NCBI GenBank assembly: GCA_024234615.1
Contig: JACKNY010000001.1
Coordinates: forward strand, 1,330,501 to 1,394,500
Source: Pseudomonadales bacterium
GTDB taxonomy: Bacteria; Pseudomonadota; Gammaproteobacteria; Pseudomonadales; IMCC2047
Direction of reading: 5' to 3'
Length of the DNA: 64,000 bases
How positions within the stretch are numbered: the first letter of the stretch is position 1; the number at the start of each line of letters is the position of its first letter. The position numbers and the translations under genes are program-made. Shown here one piece after another: positions 35,347-43,757 of this stretch. The notes below the pieces were generated by a model, which saw only the letters and a list, made by a program, of their open reading frames with translations, was not told the origin of the DNA and ran no database searches.

Positions 35347-36916
35347 GACCCTGGAAAAAGTAGATGTAGTTATCGTCGGTGCCGGTGCGGCTGGCAGTGT
35401 TTATGCGGCGGTGCTGGCTGAGGCGGGCAAGAGTGTGCTGGTGCTGGAGCGCGGAGTGGAGCGCAAGCTGGGCGATCTTTACAGTTCGCAGACCTGGGCG
35501 CGGCGGCTGAAGTGGGGCGCCCCCCATGTAGTGGAAGATGGAGCCGACAGTATCTGGTACAACTTCAATGCGGGCCATGGTTTCGGCGGTGCGGCAATCC
35601 ACCATTATGGTGTCTGGCCGCGCTACCACCCAGAAGACTTTGAACTACATAGTCGCTATGGCAAGGGATTGGACTGGCCATTTGATTATGAGGCGTTACG
35701 TCCCTGGTACGATATGGTGCAAAAAGATGTCGGCATGGCCGGTGATGCGAAGCAGGAGGTTTGGCGTCCGGCGGGTGATCCCTATCCTATGCCGCCGGTG
35801 TTGGTGAGTAATCACGGCAAGGTGCTGGCGCGTGGCTTTGAGAAAATGGGCATGCACACAGCGCCGATCCCGATGGCGGTGCTGACCGAGCCCTATAACG
35901 GCCGTCCGGCCTGTATCTGGGACGGCTGGTGCGATGCGGGTTGTCCGATCGGTGCGCTGGCCAACCCGCTGGTAGTCTATTTGCCACGGGCGCAGGCGGC
36001 CGGAGCGCGGCTGCAGGGTAACGCGCACATCAGCCGAGTGCTGACGGACAAAAAGGGTAAAAAGGTCACCGGCGTTGAATATTACACGCGTGAAGGTGAA
36101 AAGGTTATACAACCGGCGGATGCCGTGGTGCTCTGCGCCTTTACTGTGGAAAACTCGCGGATTCTGCTCAACTCGGCCAACCGTGCTCACCGCGACGGAC
36201 TGGCCAACAGCAGCGGCCTGGTGGGGCGCTATCTGATGGCTCATCCAGCGCTGTCGGTGTTCGGCATGTTCGAAGAAGAGATGCAGAACTACCTGGGCGC
36301 GACTGGTGGTCAGCTGATCTGTCAAGATGCCTTTACCAAGACCGGTAATCCAAACGACGCTTTTGGTAGCCGTCAATGGGAAATCGGCTTAGCGGTCAAG
36401 CCTAACGACCTGCTCGGCATTGCTATGTCACGACCGGATATTTACGGTAACGATCTGCATCAATTTATGCAGGAAGGTGCGCGTTTTCTCGGTTCCATGG
36501 TTGGCGTCTGCGAAGATCAGCCGGTACGGGATAACCGGATCGGATTGGCCAAAGACAAGGACCGTTTCGGGCTGCCGCTGGCGCGGGTCACTTATCAGGT
36601 CAGCGAAGAAGGGCGCAAGCTCTGGCAAAACGCGAGCAAGGAGGGTGTCGACCTTTTCAACGCGGCGGGCGCCAAGCAAGCCTGGCATGGACCGATGGCG
36701 GGACAGCATATTATGGGAGGTACCATAATGGGGACCGATAGCAGCCAATCAGTAACTAACGGCGAAGCACAAACGCATGATCTGCCGAATCTGTTTATCG
36801 GCGGCCCCAGCGTGTTTCCCACCAGTTCGTCGATCAATTCCACCTTTACCGCCCATGCGGTGGCGATGAAATCTGCCCATTTTATGGCGAAGAATTGGGG
36901 ACAGCTCGCGGACTGA
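35339..36916 (+). CDS. GMC-family FAD-dependent oxidoreductase (large subunit)
   Basis: This is a glucose-methanol-choline family flavoprotein. The FAD motif (VIVGAGAAGSVYAAVLAEAG) lies at the N-terminus. The C-terminal GMC domain (GQHIMGGTIMG and FPTSSSINSTFTAHAVAMK) includes the conserved active-site histidine region. The frame runs upstream, but the ATG at 35339 follows GGAGGGATGGA and gives a normal N-terminus of 525 residues. It has no signal of its own, so it probably rides on the Tat signal of the small subunit. A cytochrome c subunit is not adjacent; electrons may go to another cytochrome. The substrate is probably an alcohol or sugar-like compound. Confidence 0.88.
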   Translation: MVKTLEKVDVVIVGAGAAGSVYAAVLAEAGKSVLVLERGVERKLGDLYSSQTWARRLKWGAPHVVEDGADSIWYNFNAGHGFGGAAIHHYGVWPRYHPEDFELHSRYGKGLDWPFDYEALRPWYDMVQKDVGMAGDAKQEVWRPAGDPYPMPPVLVSNHGKVLARGFEKMGMHTAPIPMAVLTEPYNGRPACIWDGWCDAGCPIGALANPLVVYLPRAQAAGARLQGNAHISRVLTDKKGKKVTGVEYYTREGEKVIQPADAVVLCAFTVENSRILLNSANRAHRDGLANSSGLVGRYLMAHPALSVFGMFEEEMQNYLGATGGQLICQDAFTKTGNPNDAFGSRQWEIGLAVKPNDLLGIAMSRPDIYGNDLHQFMQEGARFLGSMVGVCEDQPVRDNRIGLAKDKDRFGLPLARVTYQVSEEGRKLWQNASKEGVDLFNAAGAKQAWHGPMAGQHIMGGTIMGTDSSQSVTNGEAQTHDLPNLFIGGPSVFPTSSSINSTFTAHAVAMKSAHFMAKNWGQLAD

Positions 36917-36934
36917 GTCTATTTCCCTCCCTCA

Positions 36935-36968
36935 CCGCAGTGGCTCTTCGGGGTGCTGCGGTTTTTTT
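36935..36968 (+). terminator. Rho-independent terminator after the GMC gene
   Basis: The stem CCGCAG/CTGCGG, with a 15-base loop, is followed by a run of seven T. Confidence 0.85.
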
Positions 36969-37270
36969 GTACAGCTGACCATTCATCCTAAACTGTCATA
37001 AGGCTGGATCGGAACCACTCCCATATGAACAACAAAACTTTCCATCAACCCATTGTGGCGATCTGTGGATAGGCCAGGAATGTGAACCTGTGAAGGGTTA
37101 TTGTACGTTTAGTTGCGTAAGAGTTTTCAGATAATTTCTTCAAGCCCGCTCATTACACCGGCAAAAGAGTTAGGTTAGGAGTAAAATGGGATAGAGAAGG
37201 GCCTGGAGAACTTCCCGCTACGCGCATTGCCGAAGCTGTACAATTTTTATGATAGAAAGGAAGGTCTAAT
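36969..37270. other. Intergenic region upstream of the RidA-family gene
   Basis: About 300 bp without an ORF. It must carry the promoter of the RidA-family gene. An AAGGAAGG run lies just before that gene's ATG. No convincing -35/-10 pair was found by eye. Confidence 0.3.
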
Positions 37271-37675
37271 ATGACACGCGAAACGATTAATCCGGATTCA
37301 ATGTATAACAGTCTACATTATGGCTTTTCTCACGCCACCAGGTCGCAGGGACAAACAAAAATTTACTGTGCCGGGCAGGTGGCATGGGATGAAAACGGGA
37401 ATCTGGTGGGTGCGGGAGACCTGGCCAAACAGGCGCAGCAAGTATTTATAAATTTAAAAACGGTACTCCGGGAAGCCGGTGCGACGCCGGCGGATGTTGT
37501 GAGGATGAGAACCTATGTGGTAAACCATGAACCGCAATATTTAGAGATCATAACTAATGCCGCAGCTGATTTTTATGCGCAAGAGCTGCCTGCCGCCAAT
37601 ACGTTAATTGGAGTCCAATCTCTTGCGTTGCCGGAATTTTTAATTGAGGTTGAAGTGACTGCTATCATTGATTAG
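37271..37675 (+). CDS. RidA/YjgF-YER057c family protein (non-archetypal)
   Basis: This is a small trimeric-family protein. RidA proper hydrolyses reactive enamine/imine intermediates of amino-acid metabolism. The family core (IYCAGQVAWDENGNLVG and VVRMRTYVV) and C-terminal strand are present, and the length of 134 residues is usual. The arginine essential for imine deaminase activity in RidA (R-L-P context) reads Ala-Leu-Pro here (Ala119). It is therefore more likely one of the Rid1-7 groups, which often lie in catabolic gene sets and act on other substrates. It stands alone, convergent with a sulfatase. Confidence 0.85.
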   Translation: MTRETINPDSMYNSLHYGFSHATRSQGQTKIYCAGQVAWDENGNLVGAGDLAKQAQQVFINLKTVLREAGATPADVVRMRTYVVNHEPQYLEIITNAAADFYAQELPAANTLIGVQSLALPEFLIEVEVTAIID

Positions 37676-37755
37676 AGGGTAACTTTCTAGACATCAGACT
37701 ATGTGGTCATTGCGGCTATTCAGTGACAGTGGGAATTTTTGAGGTTATGGCGATT

Positions 37756-37810
37756 CCAAAAAAAGGGCCACAAATTGTGGCCTTGAAATACCCACAACTC
37801 GGTGTGGGTA
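37756..37810 (-). terminator. Tandem hairpins ending the ECF-TonB-sulfatase operon
   Basis: Read on the minus strand, TACCCACA/TGTGGGTA (37789-37810) comes first, then GGCCAC-AAATT-GTGGCC (37766-37782), then a run of T. This is a good intrinsic terminator for the minus-strand sulfatase gene. Confidence 0.75.
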
Positions 37811-37888
37811 GAGGGAGTCAAATTCTAGTTTTAGAGCTATGGTTGCTTAGCTAGGTGGTCACCGTTCATGACCAAGCGAATTTGACCA

Positions 37889-39466
37889 TTAATAGGCTAG
37901 TTTCGATCCAGCCGTTTCCTTAATCTTACGATTGGGGAATTTTTCCATCATGTTTTGGTGCTCGTAAACCATTTTTCGCATAGGGATGACAGCCCACAGA
38001 TATTTTGCACGCATTGAAAACTCTTCTTTTGGATCGCGCATAATGTTGTATATTTCAACCGGCTGCTTGAGGTGAAGCTTGGTATCTTTCCAACGTACTG
38101 CTGCGAGCCGAGAGCCGGATTCCTTGTTAAAAAACTGATACTCGTAATGAAATACATAATCCCGTCTGGAGTACCCTTCGCCGTTAAGCAATAAAGAAGT
38201 TTGGTCGACTCCGTCGATAATACGTTTGCCTGGCATCAGTTTAGTGGCGCCTGCAATCTGTGCGATGGTGGTGTACCAGTCGGTTACATGCACCAGATCG
38301 ATAGGATCCTGACCAGCCGCGATAACGCCGGGCCACCAGGCAATTGCTGGTGTGCGAACGCCGCCTTCGTAGACCTGATGTTTTTTCCCGCGCAGGTAGC
38401 TGAAGCCCGCCGCGGGAAAGAATTGGTACATGGGGCCGTTATCACTGACCCAGAGAACCAGCGTATTTTTGGCGATATCCAGCTGTTCCAGTTTATCGCG
38501 AAGTCGTTTCACATTTTTATCGTGTTGAGCCAGTTGTGAAGCCTGGCAGTTGGCTTTATCCACATATTTGGTATTACGTTCTTCCGGAGGACAAAAGAAA
38601 ACCTGATTGGCGTTGCTGGCCCAATAGACGAAGAAGGGATCATCTTTTTTGGCGTTGTCTTCAACAAAATCCAGAATACCCTCGGTCAGTTCCTGTTCAT
38701 GAACGTTGTAACGCTCCAGGGTGAGCTTGCCGATTTCTCGTGGTTTTTCACCTTTACGGCTTTCCTGGATACCATGAATGACGATACCGGTTTGTTGCTC
38801 GTAGTTCTTCGGCATATCCAGGGTATAGGGGACTTCACCAATGGTTTCATTTTCCGGGTCATAGTAATCGGCATTCTCGGACCAGGGCCAGACACCACCG
38901 TTAAACATAGTGTACAACGCATAATCAAACCCCTGGTTGGTGGGTTGATGCTGGGGTTGTTCGCCCATATGCCATTTACCAAACATAGCGGTGCGGTAAC
39001 CGGCATCGGAAAGCAATTCCGCGAGGGTATACTCTTCAGCCACTAACCCTTTAACCTGGCCTGGGAATAACACTTCATCGAGTCCGCTGCGAATGGGTAA
39101 GCGTCCGGTCATCAGTGCCGCACGCGTCGGCGTACAGGAAGGTTCGGAATAATGCTGCAATAGTTTCATGCCGTCCGCTGCCAGGGTGTCCAGGTTTGGC
39201 GTTGGCGTGCCACGCAGCTTGCCGCCGCCGTAGGAACCTAGTTCTCCCCAGCCGATATCATCGGTGAGGATCATAATGATATTGGGCCTATCGTTCTTGT
39301 TTCTTAATTGGGTTAATTTTTCCTGTATTGCATTATCTTCTTCGCGCCATTGATCACGGTGTTCCTGCGCTAACGCCTGTTGAGCGGCATCTACCTGATA
39401 TGCCATGCTATCGCCAACAGTCACGCTCAGCGTTAATGCACAAAGACCTGCCATTAACTTTTTCAT
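37889..39466 (-). CDS. Secreted sulfatase (type I, formylglycine-dependent)
   Basis: A signal peptide (about 22 residues, ending SMA) precedes the sulfatase fold. The formylglycine motif is CTPTRAALMTG (Cys111), with metal-site segments LTDDIGWGE and WVSDNGP and the conserved FGKWHMGE. It is a close paralogue of the sulfatase at 24.8 kb and shares long identical segments around the active site. It is the last gene of a minus-strand series with TonB receptor, FecR and ECF sigma factor, and probably desulfates what the receptor imports. Sulfatase maturation must depend on a gene elsewhere. Confidence 0.92.
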   Translation of the reverse strand: MKKLMAGLCALTLSVTVGDSMAYQVDAAQQALAQEHRDQWREEDNAIQEKLTQLRNKNDRPNIIMILTDDIGWGELGSYGGGKLRGTPTPNLDTLAADGMKLLQHYSEPSCTPTRAALMTGRLPIRSGLDEVLFPGQVKGLVAEEYTLAELLSDAGYRTAMFGKWHMGEQPQHQPTNQGFDYALYTMFNGGVWPWSENADYYDPENETIGEVPYTLDMPKNYEQQTGIVIHGIQESRKGEKPREIGKLTLERYNVHEQELTEGILDFVEDNAKKDDPFFVYWASNANQVFFCPPEERNTKYVDKANCQASQLAQHDKNVKRLRDKLEQLDIAKNTLVLWVSDNGPMYQFFPAAGFSYLRGKKHQVYEGGVRTPAIAWWPGVIAAGQDPIDLVHVTDWYTTIAQIAGATKLMPGKRIIDGVDQTSLLLNGEGYSRRDYVFHYEYQFFNKESGSRLAAVRWKDTKLHLKQPVEIYNIMRDPKEEFSMRAKYLWAVIPMRKMVYEHQNMMEKFPNRKIKETAGSKLAY

Positions 39467-39575
39467 ATATTTTTCCTCATGTGCCTTATTTGATAGACTT
39501 GCTTCCCCTCAGGTTATCCTGAATACCACATAAAGCGGGACATGCTGAGTGGCTATTACCAATAGAGGTAAAATA

Positions 39576-39600
39576 GCCCCGCGCTGTGATAACGCGGGAC
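39576..39600 (-). terminator. Attenuator/terminator hairpin between TonB receptor and sulfatase
   Basis: A 6-bp GC-only stem (CCCGCG/CGCGGG) with a 9-base loop is followed on the minus strand by GCTATTTTACC. The weak T-run suggests partial read-through into the sulfatase gene. Confidence 0.45.
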
Positions 39601-39609
39601 TTGGCCTGT

Positions 39610-41886
39610 TTAGAAGCGGAAGGTTCCCTGTAGAATCATACTTCTTGGTGCTTCCGTTATCCCGAAATGGCTGCCGTTGAAAAAGTTAATGTCGTTGGCG
39701 AAGCCCATGGTTATTTCATCACCCAGATTGCGGCCGATCAGAGAGACCTGCCAGCGACCTTCCGCATTCGCTAACGTAATGCGCGCATCCACCTTGGTAA
39801 AGCTGTCCTGCACGTCTATCGGATCCAGATCCAAAGCCAATTCCTTTTCATCTTCGCCATAGATCCGGACAAAACCGATCAACTCCAGTTGGTCGCTGAG
39901 TGGCCACACATATTCCGCTGTGACGTTATAGGAATAATCCGGTGCATACTGTAATGGTTGGTTACTAAGATCCTGAAATCCACTGGCGCATAATGCGTTG
40001 GCCACTTGGAATTGACTACAGGGGGCTTGATCGAACTCATCGTATTCCGCATCCAGCAACGCCACCGTGGCAGAAACAGTCAATGCCTCAGTTACACGCC
40101 ATTGAAAATCAGCCTCGGCGCCCTGGGTGATCGCTGATGCCGCGTTGCCAACAGAAAAAGTCGCTGGGCCAATCAGGGTGCTGACCTGAAGATCATCATA
40201 TTCATTGCGGAAGATTGAAAAATTCAGCCTGGCCGCACCATCGGCAAGGTCTAGCTTGCCACCCAACTCGACCGAAACCACTTCCTCTTCTTCAAAATCG
40301 AAGCGTCCGTCAGCGGCATCTGCCTGATTCGCCACGAGCTGATGGTCGAAGCCGCCGCCCTTAAATCCTTTTTTGAGTGAGACGTAATACATGGCGTTGT
40401 CGGTTGGTCGCCATTGCAGTACCAAACCTGGCGAGAAATCACTTTCTGAGCGATCACCTTTGACGTCATGCACGTTGAATACGCCAGTGGGCCCACCAGA
40501 ACCCGGCCCTGGAACCTGAACTTTGCCGAACAGAGCTGCCGGGAAGCCCAGGGAGGAGCCATCTTTTTCCTCTTTAGTATAACGGCCCTCCAGCGTGATA
40601 TCCCATTGCTCGTTAAGATGCCAGGTCATCTGCCCGAACGCGGCCAGCGTTTCACCGTCTTGCTCGGTCAGTATGCGGCGGTTCCGGTTGATGGTGTTTG
40701 GGCCTAGGGTGCCGACATTCAGGTCGAAATCTGAGGTGAGTTCATGATCCTGATAAAACAGACCTAGAATATAATCGATATTGCTGTCGCCGTTTGAAGC
40801 AACGCGAAATTCCTGACTGAATTGCTCGTAGTCCTCTTCAATATCAATCTGAAAATTTTCAATACCCGTATAGGTCGCATTACCCGCATCAACGTATTCA
40901 TACTCGGCGTAACCGGTGAGTGAGGTGAAGGTTACGTTTTCAAATTCCCACTCAAGGGTCAGACCATAAGTGCTGGCTTCGGTATCCTGGAATTCGAATC
41001 CGCCGACACCGTTGCGCTGGTCCGTGGTGCTGCGGGTATCATTCAATTTACAGTCTTCCTGGATACCATTTGCCGCCAACACACCGATCATTTGAGCAGT
41101 ACAATGAATTGGCTGGATATTACGGCCTTCGCGCTCGATATCGCTGAAGCCGTACTGAACCAGGGCACTAAACCTATCGTTAGGCTCGAACAGGACGCTC
41201 AAGCGTCCGGCGAGATCGTCTCGGCTTTGGTCGTCACTCCCGGTTACTTTATTTTCGAGAAAGCCGTCTTTATCCTCGAAACGCAAAGCCAGTCGGGCCA
41301 TCAGTTTATCGCTGAGTGGGCCGGAGATAGCGCCTTCATAACTCTCACCTTCGGCGCCGTCAAACTCTTCCGCCAACGTGATCCAACCCTCCAGTTCTGC
41401 AGTTGGTTTTGCGGTGGTAATGTTGATTGCCCCGGCCGTGGTGTTCTTGCCGATGATGGCGCCCTGGGGGCCTTTCAGCACCTCGACGCGTTCCAAATCC
41501 AGAAACTGCAAGCGGCTAAAGCGGCTACGGCCATAAAAGAAACCGTCCACTACCTGACCGACAGCCTGTTCAAAACCGAAGTTGACGCCTGGTCCCAAAC
41601 CGCGCAGAAAGATTTGGTCGCCGCCGAATGCCTCTGATACATGCAGCGCAGGAACTGTCGGGGCCAGTGTTTCCATCTTCTCAATACCACTGGTGCGCAT
41701 TTCTTCGCCCAATACGGCCTGTATGGCCACAGGAACATCTTGCAAATTTTGCTCCCGCTTTTGTGCTGTGACGACAACCTCTTCTAGCGCGCGGCTTTTT
41801 TCCGCGGCAAGCGGTGTATTGGTATAGACAGCAGCGATAATCGAAGCGGCCAGTATGCTGGTTTTTTTCTTAGTAAAGTAGTGCAT
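39610..41886 (-). CDS. TonB-dependent receptor (transport type, no STN domain)
   Basis: Signal peptide, TonB-box-like ALEEVVVTAQKREQNLQD, plug (FLRGLGPGVNFGFEQ and VEVLKGPQGAIIGKNTTAGAINIT) and beta-barrel ending in F. It is a paralogue of the receptor at 43.8 kb and shares the plug sequence and a two-cysteine extracellular loop (IHCTAQ..EDCKLND). That receptor has an extra STN domain and this one does not. It lies downstream of ECF sigma and FecR with 35 bp between and upstream of the sulfatase, so it is the probable import channel of the unit. Confidence 0.93.
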   Translation of the reverse strand: MHYFTKKKTSILAASIIAAVYTNTPLAAEKSRALEEVVVTAQKREQNLQDVPVAIQAVLGEEMRTSGIEKMETLAPTVPALHVSEAFGGDQIFLRGLGPGVNFGFEQAVGQVVDGFFYGRSRFSRLQFLDLERVEVLKGPQGAIIGKNTTAGAINITTAKPTAELEGWITLAEEFDGAEGESYEGAISGPLSDKLMARLALRFEDKDGFLENKVTGSDDQSRDDLAGRLSVLFEPNDRFSALVQYGFSDIEREGRNIQPIHCTAQMIGVLAANGIQEDCKLNDTRSTTDQRNGVGGFEFQDTEASTYGLTLEWEFENVTFTSLTGYAEYEYVDAGNATYTGIENFQIDIEEDYEQFSQEFRVASNGDSNIDYILGLFYQDHELTSDFDLNVGTLGPNTINRNRRILTEQDGETLAAFGQMTWHLNEQWDITLEGRYTKEEKDGSSLGFPAALFGKVQVPGPGSGGPTGVFNVHDVKGDRSESDFSPGLVLQWRPTDNAMYYVSLKKGFKGGGFDHQLVANQADAADGRFDFEEEEVVSVELGGKLDLADGAARLNFSIFRNEYDDLQVSTLIGPATFSVGNAASAITQGAEADFQWRVTEALTVSATVALLDAEYDEFDQAPCSQFQVANALCASGFQDLSNQPLQYAPDYSYNVTAEYVWPLSDQLELIGFVRIYGEDEKELALDLDPIDVQDSFTKVDARITLANAEGRWQVSLIGRNLGDEITMGFANDINFFNGSHFGITEAPRSMILQGTFRF

Positions 41887-41921
41887 GTTGTCCTCCCTGT
41901 TCGGACTTTGAAACGATTTTG

Positions 41922-43010
41922 TTAGCTTTTGGGTACAAGCAGGATCAAGTTATTGCGATGCAATGCGTTGATCCCGAATGTTTCATGGAGCGCAAATAAC
42001 AGCGCTTCAGTATCGCCAGCATTAAAAATGCCGCTGATCTGTATATTTTCCAGTTGATCATTACTGATGACGATTTTGTTGAGCGAATAGCGATTGTGCT
42101 CTTTGATCACTTCAACCAGAGAGCTGGCATCGAATTCAAGTTTTCCCTGCTGCCAGGCCTCAATGCGTTTAAGCTGTGCAGGCTGCGGTTCAGCCATCGC
42201 GCCCTGATCCCAATAGTTGACGGCCTGACCCTTTATCAGCAAGGCGGAATTTCGCTGTTGCTCTAAGTGAGTAACACCTTCGGGTAAGGGGGTTGGTTTC
42301 TGAAGATCAGTACGCACTTCCACTTTGCCCTCAAGCACTGAAACCGTCACTAGATTTTGCTCAAGCGCCACGTTAAAGCGTGTGCCTACGGCGCGTGCCA
42401 GCCCGTTTGCAGCGAATACTTCAAAAGGTCGATTCGGATCATGTGCAACTTCGAAGAGGGCTTCGCCGCGTTTGAGGGCTATTTCACGATGATCACTGTT
42501 AAAGCTGACAGCCAACTCAGTATTCGTATTTAATATAATGCTGGAGCCATCCGGGAGTGTTACTAAACGCTGCTCACCAATGCCGGTTTCATAGGTTTTC
42601 GGCAAAAATAACAACAGAGTAGATATCACCGTGATACAAGCAAATGCGATCGCGCCGGCTGTGAAGATAGGGCGAGCGGTAAATAGGCCGCGTAAGCGTT
42701 GTGCCAATACTACGAAGAAGCCAGTCTCAGCCTGACGCTGAGCTTGTGCAATCTGCTCGTCACAACGGCTGATCAAAGCTGCAACCGCAGGCTCGTTTTC
42801 GAGTTCCCCTGCGAGTTCCCAAGCTAATTCACAGCGCTCGTATTCCAGTTCGTTTTCCGGGTTCTGCTGGAGCCAGGCCAAAAACTCATCATTCGTGTCG
42901 TCGTTTAACGAGTCCTTTTTAAGCTTGACGAACCAGTCGGTATCGGCCGAGGGTTGTACGGCGGTATTCCTTTTTTTACTGTTCTCTGTGTTGTTACTCA
43001 TTGCTTTCAT
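41922..43010 (-). CDS. FecR-family anti-sigma/signal-transfer protein
   Basis: FecR proteins carry the signal from an outer-membrane transducer to the cognate ECF sigma factor. Residues 20-80 form the N-terminal cytoplasmic domain (DUF4880-like, DEFLAWLQQNPENELEYE). One membrane helix (about 115-136) follows, then the periplasmic FecR domain (GEQRLVTLPDGSSIILN and EVFAANGLARAVGTRFNV) and an STN/DUF4974-like C-terminus. The start overlaps the sigma gene by 17 bp. An alternative ATG is three codons in. Confidence 0.9.
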   Translation of the reverse strand: MKAMSNNTENSKKRNTAVQPSADTDWFVKLKKDSLNDDTNDEFLAWLQQNPENELEYERCELAWELAGELENEPAVAALISRCDEQIAQAQRQAETGFFVVLAQRLRGLFTARPIFTAGAIAFACITVISTLLLFLPKTYETGIGEQRLVTLPDGSSIILNTNTELAVSFNSDHREIALKRGEALFEVAHDPNRPFEVFAANGLARAVGTRFNVALEQNLVTVSVLEGKVEVRTDLQKPTPLPEGVTHLEQQRNSALLIKGQAVNYWDQGAMAEPQPAQLKRIEAWQQGKLEFDASSLVEVIKEHNRYSLNKIVISNDQLENIQISGIFNAGDTEALLFALHETFGINALHRNNLILLVPKS

Positions 43011-43575
43011 CCAAACTGGCTTTAAGCTGTGCTATTGCGACGCTCATTTCTCTTTCTATGGTTCTCGTGGTGGTTCTCATTACTTTGGCAATTTCCGGAT
43101 AACTCATACCCCGGTAACGGTGCAGAATAAAAATCTCCTGACAGCGTGGTTTTAACCGGAGTATTGCCTTGTTAACCTTCATCAGCGCCTGATCCCATTC
43201 TGCCTGCTGGCATGGGGATGCCCGCTGACTCTCCAATTCCGTATTTTCTGTGGATATATGCTGATCTTTGGCCCGGACCTTATCCTTGCGTGCTTTGTCG
43301 CGCACCAGATTGGTCGCGACACGAAACAGGTAAGCTCTGGCGTTTGCCTCGAGATGATCCAGACTGTCCTGTTCAATGAGCTTTAGATAGGTTTCCTGCA
43401 GCAAATCGGCAGCATCTTCCTCGTTGCGCATCAACTTGGCCAAGTAGCGTCTCAGTGCCATCCGATATTTGCCGAACAGCGACTCTAAATAGGCATGCTC
43501 GTCGCGGCTCTTTTGTTCAAAGCTTTGCGAACGGTTGGCAACTATTTTGACGAGCTTCAATTTGGCTTTTTGCAT
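42994..43575 (-). CDS. ECF sigma factor (FecI-like)
   Basis: Sigma-70 region 2 (YLAKLMRNEEDAADLLQETYLKL) and region 4 (RCQEIFILHRYRGMSYPEIAKVM) are separated by a short linker, with no region 1 or 3, which is the extracytoplasmic-function architecture. The length of 193 residues is typical. It is the first gene of the minus-strand unit and overlaps fecR. It is divergent from the STN-containing receptor with 180 bp between, as in FecI-FecR-FecA systems. It probably switches on the transport receptor and sulfatase when the substrate is sensed. Confidence 0.92.
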   Translation of the reverse strand: MQKAKLKLVKIVANRSQSFEQKSRDEHAYLESLFGKYRMALRRYLAKLMRNEEDAADLLQETYLKLIEQDSLDHLEANARAYLFRVATNLVRDKARKDKVRAKDQHISTENTELESQRASPCQQAEWDQALMKVNKAILRLKPRCQEIFILHRYRGMSYPEIAKVMRTTTRTIEREMSVAIAQLKASLDESNE

Positions 43576-43757
43576 ATTGCCTTTTATAACCTGTCTGTGA
43601 GTTAGGTTTTATCTCACGCTCAATAGGAATAACGTGGTGCAGGCAAAACCCCGACAGCTTTTTGCGACAAAATGAAAAAATGTTATTGTAGTGAAAAGAT
43701 TTTTATCCATTGCCAAACGCTGATACATAAAACCGTGAGGGTCTGCTACAGAGCGCT

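Noticed and set aside
39677..41827. Plus-strand ORFs of up to 181 codons opposite the TonB receptor and sulfatase genes
   Set aside because: They are antisense shadows of strongly conserved receptor sequence, have no family features and no ribosome-binding site context.
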